Positions 37,301 to 48,896 of a stretch of DNA of 64,000 nucleotides are shown piece after piece (positions within the stretch are counted from its first letter, which is position 1; each line of letters starts with the position of its first letter). Source of the DNA: Paraphysoderma sedebokerense (taxonomy: Eukaryota > Blastocladiomycota > Physodermatomycetes > Physodermatales > Physodermataceae). Below the pieces are notes generated by a model, which had not been told where the DNA came from, did not search any database, and was given only the letters and a program-made list of their open reading frames with translations. The DNA is taken from NCBI GenBank assembly GCA_025602915.1, contig JAHLJZ010000047.1, positions 111,927 through 175,926 of the forward strand, written 5' to 3'. Position numbers and translations under genes: made by a program.

Positions 37301-37590
37301 TGTTAATTCGACCTACTGAAAGCAAAATCTTTAAATTAATTTTAACCATTTTGTTAATTATGCTCAGCCCCATTGGAATTGGTCTGGTCAAAATTGCATT
37401 TGAATGGTATGGAAGTCATATGATAACAACTTTGGATAGTGATAAAAGATCTGCCGTTACGGAGGTGGTGGAGTTGCTGAACTGGTTATGGATAAGTTAT
37501 AAAGAATATGGAAGTATGGGGTATATCATCTTCTGGTTATTTTGGGTTCCTGTGAATTTAATGAGTTGGGTTTTAGTGTGGGGATTTTAA
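34323..37590 (+). CDS. GPAA1: GPI transamidase subunit GAA1/GPAA1
   Basis: Exon 1 (34323-34468) is hydrophilic; exon 2 from 34535 starts a membrane helix and reads ETHISENALLAGQ, the conserved GAA1 lumenal entry. Later exons include VYTSYRATHHQYALDTE, a MRYYYR segment, GYWAKDLIILITDEEPSGSEAWLQAYHGV, a metallopeptidase-like core, and RLEGLTVSLHGADSLKF...MMANMAGGVPSGMHG. A serine-rich stretch (about 36640-36770) precedes several C-terminal helices up to ...LMSWVLVWGF. GAA1 acts in the ER as part of the complex that attaches GPI anchors. Its presence fits the GPI-type tails of the first two cluster proteins, though GAA1 is universal. Several mid-gene exon ends are approximate. Confidence 0.87.
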
Positions 37591-37896
37591 ATAAACAAGA
37601 ACCGCTGTTATTTTGTCAGGCTTCACGATGACCCGACACTTAGATGAGCTTGATCATTGAAAAGCATTCTTGTTAACCGTACACTGCTTTATGTCTCCAT
37701 CAACGATGTAGGAATATAGAAGAGAAGTTTCGCCATCTGCCAAAACATTTTCGCTGTTTCACTTAAGACAGTTCTAAATTTCTTGAAATTTCTTTGCACT
37801 ATCATTTATGTATATGGGAAAGTGCTCACAATTTCAACTTTCTAGCTAAAAATCTTAAAAATTATATATCTTTACTATAATTGTCTCCCATCACCT
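37591..37896. other. Intergenic region 5' of the tRNA
   Basis: 306 bp, AT-rich, with no open frame of interest. Confidence 0.4.
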
Positions 37897-37995
37897 GCCC
37901 GGGTAGCTCAGTTGGTAGAGCGTGCGGCTTTTAAGTGGAAATATTCCCCTTGAATGGCCACCGCAAGGCCCTGGGTTCGAGCCCCAGCTCGGGCG
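37897..37995 (+). tRNA. tRNA-Lys(UUU) with a 26-nt intron
   Basis: The acceptor arm pairs GCCCGGG with CTCGGGC. The D arm contains TAGCTCAGTTGGTAGAG (A box) and the T arm GGTTCGAGCCC (B box). The anticodon loop is C-T-TTT-A-A with TTT at 37930-37932, so it reads lysine AAA codons. A 26-nt intron (37934-37959) follows the base after the anticodon, the canonical place. The mature tRNA is 73 nt before CCA addition. A seven-T Pol III terminator lies just downstream. Confidence 0.95.
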
Positions 37996-37998
37996 TCC

Positions 37999-38005
37999 TT
38001 TTTTT
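37999..38005 (+). terminator. Pol III terminator of tRNA-Lys
   Basis: Seven consecutive T residues start four bases after the tRNA 3' end. The remaining spacer to 38366 shows nothing else. Confidence 0.8.
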
Positions 38006-38366
38006 CATGTTTTTGCCTAAATCATAGTACTGATGCCTAAAACGTTTTCGATAGTGATAAATAAGAACTTAGAACGCTTTGAGTTTGAAAGAGTATAAAT
38101 TTTAACGGCGTGTAACTATGTAAACCAGGTGGTTGCGACTTGTACTGTCGCCACGCGAGTAACATTTTCTCGCCACTACATATCAATCACTTTAGATTTA
38201 GTGTGAAGACAACATGCAGTATTTGTGAAAACTTTGAGTAAATTAAATCTTGAGCGCAAGTTACTGTAGTATGTGAATGTTTAATTTAATTGCAGTTTAT
38301 TATTTTCATAATGGAATTAAATCAATATTATCGCCGAATTTTAAATCATTGCACTAATAAAAATTC

Positions 38367-39683
38367 TTAATGTCTCGAAAACGGGAAAATCTTGTAAACT
38401 GTATCATAAACTACAGTAGCAGCAATATCTTTGTACAAATCTTCCAAGGAATTCAACTGTCTCTTCATCCATGCAGCCACTCTATCCCTCACCATCTTTT
38501 CGAAATTCTTCATCCATTCGCCGACATAATTCACGATCCCACGTTTTCTTAAATCATTACTATATAATTTCAATGAGCGAGCTTCCAATCTTGGCCCTTC
38601 GGGAGAAAACGGACTTGGTTCTTCCAGATATTCTTCAGGCATGTAATGCTTGATAACACCGGCAAGTGAGGTATGAACAGAAGTGACAAGAGATTGAGTT
38701 GTTTCAAGAAATTGATTGTGGATTGCGTTGTTCGTTTCTCGGATAATAGAATGAGCAAGTGATTCAACTCGATGGTAATACCATTTTTGAAGTGCTGTCC
38801 ATGCTGCACCTAAAAACCGTTTTCGGTGTCGCAAATTGACTGATTTTGATTTCGAGGGGTTCGATTCGACTGTAGCTTCGGGAGTGGAATCTTCAGAATC
38901 CCCTGAATCGATGGGGTGCGATTTTGGGTGTTGCATCGACTCTTTCCGTAGTTCTTTCAACAATTCTTCACGAACCGACTGGTCATCTTCCGAAGCATCA
39001 AACCAAACTTCTTCCATTATACCATCGTTATCTTTGTCAACAAAGATTGCAGCATTTGCCGGTACACCATCGATTTCACCATTTTGTTCGATTGTGGGCC
39101 GCTTTCGCTTGATGTAAAAATAATTCTTGACCCCGTTTAATGCAGCATCTGCCATCGTATTGATTCCTTTCACTGTAACAGGATCGATCCGTTCTTTTAA
39201 TTTCTTTTGAAATGAATCAATGATATCTTCGAGTTTAGATTGAAGCTTTTGCATTAGCTTTTTGTGGAAAGGGGGAACCGGCTGTTGTTCGTCGACGTCA
39301 GAGTCTGGGTTTGAAGGTTTAGACGGGGTTGGTGCGCCGGGAACTGTAAGCAATTCGCTCGCGGCCTTACGAAAAATAGAGGGAACCGGCTGAAGCAAAA
39401 TCGGTTTGATGTTTTCAAAGTCTTGAATCATTTGATGGAGTAAAATCGGTCGAGATAGCTGGATTGTCTTATTGATGACATTTCTATTAATGTAGCCCAC
39501 AATGCCGAGAGTAATGACTTGTTCATCCGAAGTAGGGACCTTATGAATGTCAGGAATGATTTCGACAGGCGGCGGCGACGTTGACGACGGAGGAGAGGGA
39601 GATGGGGGTGGAGCCGTGGAGGCAAATGACAAGAGGACAAGGAAAGCTAATAATCCGAACGTGATTGTCTGATGTCGACGCAT
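38367..39683 (-). CDS. Secreted proprotein A with DxDxDG loop and dibasic sites
   Basis: A single open frame of 438 codons; no intron is needed. The signal peptide (residues 1-23) is followed by a Pro/Ser-rich stretch. The N-terminal half contains helices, QPVPSIFR (99-105) and VKNYFYIK (185-192). At 216-221 DKDNDG, followed by MEEVWFD, looks like a calcium-binding loop of the EF-hand/dockerin type, though position 12 is not Glu. An acidic Ser-rich spacer leads to RHRKR (285-289), a strong Kex2/furin site; a second site KR lies at 380-381. Between them are amphipathic helices with IIRETNNAIHNQFLE. A paralogue at 61306-62649 keeps this order. No known family recognised. Confidence 0.88.
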   Translation of the reverse strand: MRRHQTITFGLLAFLVLLSFASTAPPPSPSPPSSTSPPPVEIIPDIHKVPTSDEQVITLGIVGYINRNVINKTIQLSRPILLHQMIQDFENIKPILLQPVPSIFRKAASELLTVPGAPTPSKPSNPDSDVDEQQPVPPFHKKLMQKLQSKLEDIIDSFQKKLKERIDPVTVKGINTMADAALNGVKNYFYIKRKRPTIEQNGEIDGVPANAAIFVDKDNDGIMEEVWFDASEDDQSVREELLKELRKESMQHPKSHPIDSGDSEDSTPEATVESNPSKSKSVNLRHRKRFLGAAWTALQKWYYHRVESLAHSIIRETNNAIHNQFLETTQSLVTSVHTSLAGVIKHYMPEEYLEEPSPFSPEGPRLEARSLKLYSNDLRKRGIVNYVGEWMKNFEKMVRDRVAAWMKRQLNSLEDLYKDIAATVVYDTVYKIFPFSRH

Positions 39684-39742
39684 TTTGCACTAAGATACAG
39701 AATTATCAGGATGATCGGATCCATGGCAAAGATATCTGCTCC

Positions 39743-39748
39743 TTTTAT
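39743..39748 (-). promoter_or_regulatory. TATA-like box of secreted proprotein A
   Basis: GCATAAAAGG reads on the minus strand about 60 nt upstream of the ATG at 39683. The rest of 39684-40351 is spacer without a supported gene. Confidence 0.45.
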
Positions 39749-40351
39749 GCCTTTTCGACCCCCGCAATACCTACTGATCCTCCATCATACCCAGCATTAA
39801 GCAATACTGCGAACGTATATTTCATCAGATTCGATAGCATGGAGATCAATTCGGGTTCCTCTTTTAGCGCGTTTTCCATTTACGACTTGGCGCGTAAGTA
39901 AGATGGCGTCGCACCCTGGACTTGTGCGGGGGCCAACGTCAGAATTGTGGGCTATTGTCCCTCGTTTGGCCTTGCTTCACCATATTTGTTTCCTATTGTC
40001 CAGGATTACGTTTCTCCGAGGAGTAGCTTATACTCATGCCGCACATCAACGACCATGTTAACTCATGTAAGCTTAAGTGTGGGGCTCTCTGACTTGTGCA
40101 TGTGATATATTACTAGTGTTGGTTCGAAATGCGAGGGATTGATCGCTAATTGCAAAGGAAACAAACACCACTATTTTGCGCTCATTCTCAATTAAAGGCA
40201 TTACTAGTTTTAGTGATTAGAGTTATGTACAAAGAGTATGTATACAGTTCATGGTGCCAATAAAGAGACACTGTTGCGCCTTCCACCAAATCAATGAAGT
40301 TAATTATGTTCGACTTATCAAATCATTGAATGCAACGTGAATGATCAGTTT

Positions 40352-42318
40352 CAGGTTTCAGCCTTTTCGTTTGATTTCTTTACCAAGTCAACTATTTTCA
40401 TGCGCACACATTTGAACGTAAAGTCAGTCAGTCACGTTCGAATTTTTCCGGAAACATAGCGAGGATGATACATTTCCAATATCCCCCCGTCAAACAGCGA
40501 TAAGAAGAGCCGGGAAAACCCTACCTAAATCGTCTAGAACTTTTTGCTGTTTTTGGTAAAATCCATAATTATGTTCTAGCGATGCTAAAAGCATAAAGTA
40601 CTTTGACATTAATTGTTTCTGTCTATGATTTGAAGAAAAATTGGATGGATCGTTAAGAATAGACTGTGTTGCCGCTTCATGCCCAAATTCAGATGACGGC
40701 ATTTCATACGTAACATGGAAATCTTGTATTTCAGACGAACATACCTTTTTGGTAAATTCTGACTATAGTAATTGTCGATTCCCAATTCTTCTTCAAATAA
40801 ATTTTTCATCTCCACGTCCTGTAGAGTTTTCAGGTCATGGAAAGACGGTCGTACATTGTCAAGATCGTCTGGCAGCTCCGGCGATTTCATGATCTTTGTC
40901 GCATTATAACAGTATTAGCGATCATGGCATAGACAATAAAATGCAACATTGAATGAGACAGTATTGGGGAACGAATAGATATATTGCGAGGATGAGTCAA
41001 ATGAGAACATTTTAAGACATTGACAATTGACAAAGAAACGAATAAATTGAGTGGCGTACCTTCTTTTTTCTTTTATTCTGTGCTTCCAGTCGAGATCTTG
41101 ACTGCTCGAGATTACTGACAATGACCGCAATAAATAAACTAGAAGTCGAGATGATGAATGTCGATTCAGTTACATTTCGTACCGTCCTTCCTATGACGCG
41201 AAAGTTGAACATGATTTTCAAAAAAACATACTTCAAGAACACAAAGGTCTCCAAAATAATGAAGACCATTAGAAATACGAATATTTCCGGAGCTTTGGCC
41301 TTATTGTCGTGCCATATACTTGTCCATTCATCTAGCGTCATCAAACTGAATAACCTGAAGAACGTTTTTCCTAGTGAACCAAATCGTGCTGGATCCACTG
41401 AACCATAAAGAGTGCGACCTATTACTGCGAATATATCTATTTTCCGAGTGAGTCAGAATTTGCTCGCCTTGTTAGTCATCGTCACGGTAAAAACGGGAGA
41501 TGAGAAATCTTACATAAAACCAGAGCTGCCAGAGCTACAATGCTGCTCATGGCTGGTATGGATTGTAAAAGAGTTTGTACTATAATTTGTAAGGATTTGA
41601 GAAATGTAATTGTTCTAAGAACTCTCAGTGATCGAATTGCTCTAAATGTCCTGAATAATCGAAGCAAACGAATAACGTTTGTGTTGAAAGAAACCGCAAA
41701 GACAAACAGCAGTGGAAGAAGAAAATTGACGAGAGATGTGAGGACGATGAATAGATCTAGTGAATTATAGAAGACGAGATGAGATGCCGTTTTAGCGTTG
41801 ACATGCGTTTATGTTGGACAGATTCGTAGAGAAACAAAAGCTGTACCAAATAGATTCCATCCTGATTGAAAATACAGTTTTCGGAACACGTAGATCTTTA
41901 GAATGGTTTCCATGAGATATATCCCCAAGAAAACATTATCTACGACAGCTAGGTACCATCCTTCAGGCGGACAGAATACTATTGAGTTAATCGATATTCT
42001 TAAACTATGGGAGAATAGAATGCCCTGCTTACCATAGTTCTGATTGACGTATTGCAGAGTCTGTAAAGCTAGGATCATGGTGTTTACAATGATGATAAAC
42101 AAAATAGTTGAACTGAAGATAGTATGATTAATAATCGGATATAAATTTCTCCTAGCCCAGGAGGCTCCCTCTAGTTCCTTTTTCATTTTTAAGTTGATTA
42201 TGTCACTTTTTGCTGCTCCGCTCATGAGAGATCCAGAAGATGCGGCCGAAATCACCCCTGATCCGCTAGATACCAGCGATGAAGATGAAACTACGGATTC
42301 AGTATATATTGAGGACAT
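40352..42318 (-). CDS. CatSper-like one-repeat voltage-gated cation channel
   Basis: The ATG at 42318 opens a Ser-rich N-terminus, then six helices. The S4 (near 41690-41630) carries arginines every third residue: VIRLLRLFRTFRAIRSLRVLR. The pore reads LFSLMTLDEWTSIW (near 41330), with a TxDxW filter as in CatSper rather than four-repeat Cav/Nav channels or Kv. S6 follows with LETFVFLNLFIAVIVSNLEQ. The C-terminal region (YFMLLASLEHNYGFYQKQQKVLDDLV) and the last exon (40352-40391, ending DLVKKSNEKAET) resemble CatSper tails. Its single repeat suggests a tetramer. In animals CatSper conducts Ca2+ in the sperm flagellum; homologues occur in chytrid and blastoclad fungi. Function in zoospores is inferred, not shown. 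Confidence 0.85.
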
Positions 42319-43079
42319 TTTGAATGCTTCTAGCAAACATCAATGAGGTGGAGTGTTGGGTAGGTTTAAATGTGGAATCTTCGACGCTGGATTGCGTGCA
42401 TAATTACTGTGAGGTTACGAGAGAGGCGAATGAATGCCAATCAATTTGTTCATCCACTGAAATTTAGATATACTTTTTCAAAATATCGTGTGATTGCGCC
42501 TTCCGAGCATTGATGAGAGAAACTCACAGCTGAATCTTTATGCTCATACATGGGGGGTCACCTATTGAGGGAGGTATTTTAAATCAATGTCAGCGACATC
42601 AGCCCCTCCCCTTCTGTCCCGTTTAGTTATCAGGCTGAATGATTTCGTTATTGAGAGAGTAAAATTACTCATAATTAGAAATCCATTCAAAAATCCTTAT
42701 GATACTTATAGAGTCAGCCGATTATTCATGGGCATCAAATGGCACATTTTTTAACGACCACGTCGTTTCATAATCACAATTTTCCAATCCAAAATCGAGA
42801 CATCATTAATTGAATACTCTGCTTATGGTACAAAGAATGCTTATTTGATATCAACGATGAAACTCTTCCATGCGCAATTTGCTCATTCACTCCAAACGTC
42901 ACCGGTAATGATATAAGCTATCTCCCAAGGGCTTATGCATGGTCCTGCCTCTCCAGGACAATCAAAACGCACTGTCCGCACCGAACCAGCGATATTTTGC
43001 TTCCTATATCATTTGAACAACTGAATCGGACAAAGAAACATCAGACGATATAAATCTTTAACATTTGCTATCATCATAC
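42319..43079. other. Divergent intergenic region (channel / NRAMP)
   Basis: About 760 bp with two divergent promoters expected; no specific element supported. Confidence 0.4.
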
Positions 43080-45504
43080 ATGGCAGACCTGCACGCTTTC
43101 CTCCTCCAGCGACAATCTACTGCGGAATCCCACATTTCGCCACCAAGTTTGGATCTCGATCAAGTAATATTAACAACTGCCAGTGTATCACCGGAGCTCT
43201 CCCCACAACAGTCGCCGATACGTTCCCAATTCAGCGATGTCGACATCATAAATCGACAGCAGAGTGTAAATCACAACGAAAATGAATCATTAAAGTCAAG
43301 CCGTTCAGCGAGTTTGTCTTCACGGCGAAAGATAATTTTAAGTTATTTGAGGAAGTTTTTTGCTTTCGTTGGTCCAGGTAGGTTCTTTCATCAGTATCTG
43401 AAGGAGAAAATGTCGTTTACGGCAATGGTGTGGGCGGCGAATCGACTCAGCATTAAAGGATATAAGATTGCTCAAACTCCTAGAAATATTCAGTTGTCGC
43501 ACTCATTTCGGAAGATGCTTCAATTGTGAATTCACTTAGCCCATAATGAAATTTACTGACAGTTCTCAATTTTTGACATAACTTACCAAACAGGATTCAT
43601 GGTTGCAGGTATGGATTAAAACTTCTCTAGAAAGCTTTCGGAATCCAATAATTGACTGTCTACTCAAATTTCATTGAATCTACGAACAGTCGGATACATG
43701 GTAATTACGGCACAAGTTTCAATGAATTGTCAATGGCATTTATTAATATTCTTTCTTCTCCTTGATAGGATCCAGGTAATTGGGCTACTGATTTGACAGG
43801 TTTGTAGTTTATTCGTCCCATTCAAATTTTCACTTCCCCCGAGATTGGGCCGCTAAATGAGAGCAAACGATCTCATTGTTTTTGATTTGTAGCCGGGTCA
43901 AAATTTGGCTATGCATTGCTATTTGTGATTCTTTTATCCAATTGTTTTGCGCTAGTAATGCAGTACCTGTGTATCAAACTAGGAGTAGTGACTGGGATGG
44001 GTATGTACGACTCTCTTTTGTGCAACTTTTTAATCTTGAATACATCTAGTCAGGATAGATAGTTTGAATTTGCACTTGATAACAGTCTTTAATATTTGTG
44101 TTTTAATAACAAATTAGATTTGGCGCAAGCTTGTAAACATAATTGTCCAAAATGGTTGACATTGATACTTTATGTGTTGGCCGAAACAGCTATCATTGCC
44201 ACGGATATCGCAGAAGTAATTGGTTTGTACTTTCGCATCTTGATTTAAAGTTTTCTCATCTCCTTTTAATCCATATTTCATCCAACCTTACACCAAAATA
44301 GGTTCTGCGATTGCTTTGAACCTGCTCTTTGGTATTCCTCTAGTGTGGGGTGTAGTTTTAACAGGTCTCGACGTCTTCCTAATACTTTTCGCCTACCGGG
44401 ACAACAAGCTTGATACGATACGAGTGTTCGAAGTGTTCATCGGGGTTTTAGTAACTGCTGTTGGCATTTGTTTTGTGTTGGAAATTTATTATTCCAAACC
44501 TAATTTCGGACAGGTCATGTTGGGATATTTGCCTGGGAAAATGCTGGTCGAAGGTGGAAGTGAACTCGTTTATGTTGGTATGGGCATATTGGGTGAGTAG
44601 AGTTTATGTCATCACTATTGACTGGAATCAACACACTATACAGCGCGAGAGAAATCAATCTAAGATAACGATGTACATTTGTATAGGAGCAACTTTAATG
44701 CCGCATAACCTATACCTATGTTCTTCTGTCGTCCAAGCCCGTGCTATACCCGGTCAAAATATTCTTCCCACTATCAGTTCGACTGTTCGGTACACCACTT
44801 TTGATCTCTTTTTTGCTCTCACCTTTGCACTATTCGTCAATTCAGCTATCCTGATTGTCGCGGCAGCCAACTTCTACTATAATACACCGACCGGAGCTCC
44901 AATCGAAGTTGCCGATATATTTGATGCACATTCTCTCCTTTCGGCATCTCTTTCTCCGTCTGCCGGGACCATATTTGCCTTGGCATTGCTACTAGCAGGA
45001 CAATCATCGACAATCACCGCTACCATGGCGGGTTCGATAGTTATGGAAGGATTTTTAAAGTTAAATTTGAAGCCATGGATTAGAAGGATAATTACGAGGT
45101 CTCTGGCAATCATACCAGCCATGATTGTCACAATTGCTAAAGGAAGAGAAGGCTTAAACGATTTGCTCATTGCAAGTCAGGTTGCGTTGAGTATTCAGTT
45201 GCCTTTTGCCGTTGTCCCCTTGGTTTGGATCACAAGCACAAAATCGAAAATGAAGAGGATGGACTATATTGAATTGGACGAAGAGGTGGACGAGGAAGAA
45301 TTGAATATAAAGGATAATGTACCGATGATGGGGGTAAATGTAGGAGGACAAGTCGACGAGGATGGCCATACAGATGAGCGAAATGATCCTAGGCCGATAC
45401 CGACCGATTTTAGCAATAATTGGGTTCTTATGATAGTTGCATCAAGTATTGCTGCCGGGATCATATTTTTGAATGGCGTTTTGGTTGCTGGTATCGGTTC
45501 GTGA
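43080..45504 (+). CDS. NRAMP (SLC11) divalent-metal transporter
   Basis: Eight exons: 43080-43377, 43594-43608, 43690-43700, 43769-43799, 43893-44000, 44118-44222, 44302-44592 and 44687-45504, summing to exactly 559 codons. The protein has a Ser-rich cytosolic N-terminus, then the NRAMP core. [22 protein letters not shown] holds the TM1 DPGN metal-binding motif, and GATLMPHNLYLCSSVVQAR holds TM6 MPHN. There are about eleven helices; an acidic hydrophilic loop (DEEVDEEELNIKD) precedes the last helix. It likely takes up Mn2+ or Fe2+ with protons (family). Exons 2, 3 and 4 are only 15, 11 and 31 nt. Confidence 0.93.
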
Positions 45505-46147
45505 GGTGAATTGGGAGGTGTTGTCTATGGCTGATTTGTCACTTCTGGCAAATGCATTCATGTATGAATAGTAACGTAAATGTAGCATTATTATTTATTT
45601 GCTGGCTTATATAATATACCCGAAGTTTTATTGGATTCCTATGTAAAATAATCCCAGCGCAGTTTGACCACGCACAGGGCCCGGACGCGCCATCCGTCCC
45701 AAATGAGTGGAATTCTCTGTGATGTATGCAGGAAAGCTGTATCGAAGGATGATGAATGAGCCAAACATCCGTTATAACTGACTATAACTCAAACCGAACA
45801 CTGCTTGTCTGTATGGGAGACGAATGCGGGATACTACAGCACTTTATTATGTTCTTCTTATTTTTGACGTCCACGGGCCAATCTTTTAGTGGATCACCGC
45901 GAAGAGATTCTTCCACAACAGCCCTTGCGAGCCGGAACATGACCATGACAATGTCCACGATACAAGCAGCAGACATTGGCCGTTGCATTATCTGATTCTT
46001 TGTTGTATTCATTTCCGTCTGGTGTCCTTTCCATATTAGATCTTGGGTTGCTAGACTACTGCTGCTGCTTCCAATTTACTGTTCCTGTTATAAGCGGAAT
46101 TTCTGTCCGTTTTTCGTAGAAAACTTCATTCTGTTTAGGTACATTAT
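45505..46147. other. Intergenic region between tandem plus-strand genes
   Basis: 640 bp. No supported gene; TATATAAT near 45608 may be part of the NRAMP 3' region. Confidence 0.4.
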
Positions 46148-48591
46148 ATGTCTCGAAAATCTATTTCTCAAGGGAAGGACGCACTGGACGATATCAGCAA
46201 TCTACCTGCCTTCATCGACAGTTCTTCAAGTGCTCAAAACAACGATGGTAATGCGGAAAAGCCCGTTGGAGATGGCTCATTAAAAGCAACAGGATCAAAT
46301 GATAATGCGAAAAAGTTACTTTTGGATTGCTCTCTTTCTGCTAACAACTCTGCATCGTCCTTCAAATTCAATGCCTCTGCAAACGACAGTCCATCTTCTT
46401 CTGCTCATGATAATACCGACAGTGGAAATATCTCCATAACTGTAACCTTGTCCATCACAGAGTCTTCTACAATTTCCCAGGAATTTATAGCTTCGGCTGA
46501 TTTGTCCACCGAGCCGACCGACAGCTTTAGCATTACTAACCAGTCAAACTCTCAATCTGGAAGGAAAAGTAACTTTAACAAATTCTCTCTTTCGAGTTCA
46601 TTGGTGTGTCCGTCCAGAGATATTTTAGATTTATCAGTTGACGATGAATTTCTTTCTTGCACTTCTGAATTCAATTCCGGTCCCAGCGCCGGAGGAGAAT
46701 CTGTAATCGAAGAAATGATGATTAATAACTCTATCTCTTATCCTCAAGATGGTTTTCAGTCCCTTTCGAACTCGCGCTCGTACCAGTCAACCACCCAGTC
46801 TACCACTGCAGGATCCTTCTCTATTCCCAACTCCATCCCGTCTTCAATGCCAGGGTCTACCGCATCATCAAGGCAATCTTCAGCTTCCAATATATCTGCC
46901 GCTTCCAACGAGTCGACAGTGTCACAATCATCCCGCCATTCAAGGATTAGCAAGTTCATTTTGGAATCGTCATCAACTGGTCGCACCATTATGAAGTGCA
47001 CCTGCTGCGGGGAGGAAGTGAATAAGGAGACGGTGAATATTCAGTACCGAAATCCGAATTGGCATGCAGGATTGCGTGATACTAAATTGAACGATGAGGA
47101 TACCTCTCGTGAAGTAGGGATGGGCCAAGAGAAAAAAGCAGTAGGACCTTGTTATATTAAAACATTGCCAGAAGAAGTGTTGATCAAAATCATTGTGAGA
47201 TCACCTCCTCAGTGGACCTTGGTAATTATTTCGTTTGTAATCTCCTTTGGTCAGCCGATTAGACTCATTACATTTTACTTGAAAGGTCTCTAAACAATTT
47301 CATAGCATCTCCATCTCGCCCTATTTGAAAGCTTGCTACTTAAACTATATGTTTCGAACTCGTAATCGACTTCCAATTCCGCGTAACCCGCGATTCCTAA
47401 CCATCCAATTATTGAAAATGTTGGAAAGATTGGAATTTCCATTTGACGCGATGTATAATCGCTTATTGAAAGAGCTATCCGTTTGGGGAAAGGTAGAAGA
47501 ATGGCGGTTTATTATTTGTCAGTATCAACGACAGATTCAAGAGGCAAAGGAATATGATTCTGTAGTATCCACTAGTACTGAGACGAAAATTGTACCATCC
47601 TCTACATCCTCATCTGCACCGCAGTCTCAATCCGACTTGCCTGCCCATCCAACGTTAAGCTTTTCCCTCTACCTTCACTGCCTCGATCTCGCCATATCTA
47701 ACAACCGACTACCTCTCGTTCGCCACATCTTCGGTTATTCCCACCATTACATTGTTCCTTCTTACCCAGCCACTTATTTCTATCGTAAACTAGTTTGCGA
47801 TGCGTCAGTTTTAGGTCATGTGCAGTTAGTGGAGTACTTCTTTGATGAGTTATTATTTGAACGAAAAGAAAGGGAAAGTCATAAGCAGTATTACTTGGAG
47901 ACTAGTTGGAGAAACGCCATTATGAGTGGAAAATTAGAGATAGTCAAATATTTAGTTGAAAAGAAGCATTTCGATTTACACTTTGAAGAAGATTGGTAAA
48001 TATCTTGAAATTATTGATGCATTGCCTGAGACTCATTAGACCTGACCGTATATTTAAATACTCGTTTGATATTGTAGGGCGATACGCCACTGTGCCGCGC
48101 ACAATTTTACAGAGCTTACATCGTATTTACTCACTCGTAAAGCTAACCTCCACACCCGTGGCAACTCTATCGCCACAAAATTATTTTCCCATTATAACCC
48201 GGAAGCGCAGGGCACAATTGAGGTGATTGCCAAGTTTATTAAACAACAAAAAGTAAATGGTGCATTGAGACAGAAAATTTTGAAGAAATGGATAGCACAA
48301 GGGAAAAAGGGAGGTCTAGAGGGTCTGAAAGCCGTAGCAGAATCGGTAAAGAAGGGTGCAGAAAAGAAAAATTTGATAATGACGGAGACAGAAAAGGAAG
48401 CGAAAAGAAGGTCTGTAGCTGAGAAAGGAAAAGGACCGGAGTCATTGAAAGGGGTAAGTGTGATCAATAAGGTTAAGACTATGGAAGGAGTTAAACCGCC
48501 TATTGCCAAAAGAAACAAGAATTTTGTGAAGTTATCGAAAGGATCCGTAGCTCCCGCGTTAGCCTTGGCTGTAAATTCTGTCCAATTGTAA
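46148..48591 (+). CDS. F-box and ankyrin-repeat protein
   Basis: Three exons (46148-47221, 47286-47995, 48078-48591) join in frame to 765 aa. Residues 1-280 are low complexity, rich in Ser/Asn. A short CTCC motif follows near residue 283. The F-box spans the first junction: LPEEVLIKIIV...PPQW then VSKQFHSISISPYLK. Ankyrin-like repeats follow (DLAISNNRLPLVRHIFG, GHVQLVEYFFDE, GKLEIVKYLVEKKHFD, CAAHNFTELTSYLLTRKANLHTRGN). The C-terminus is Lys-rich and disordered. F-box proteins bind Skp1 and select SCF ubiquitin-ligase substrates; ankyrins would bind the target. The substrate is unknown. Confidence 0.8.
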
Positions 48592-48896
48592 ACTCATTCA
48601 ATATAATCGTATAATTGTAGTGCTATCTGCAATTCCTAACTTTGAGTAAACTTGCAAGTGGCTAATTTTACCACCAGTATGTCGTGCGAAGTAGTTGTAT
48701 TATTATATAATTGCGACAAAAGTTGAACGAAAATAACAAAAAAGCCTCACAAAAAACCTCGATCAGATTGAAATTATTACTGGCAATAATTATTCGATGT
48801 CGCCTACATATAAGTACTTTTAAAAGTAAATAATACTACTTTTGATAACTTTATCTAAGCTACTCATTACTGCTGCCGCATTTTTCAGACTATAGT
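48592..48896. other. Convergent 3' spacer
   Basis: About 300 bp AT-rich spacer between convergent genes; no gene seen. Confidence 0.4.

Noticed and set aside
48000-48230. Apparent frameshift in the F-box/ankyrin gene
   Set aside because: The intron 47996-48077 joins exons in frame and gives a continuous ankyrin repeat.
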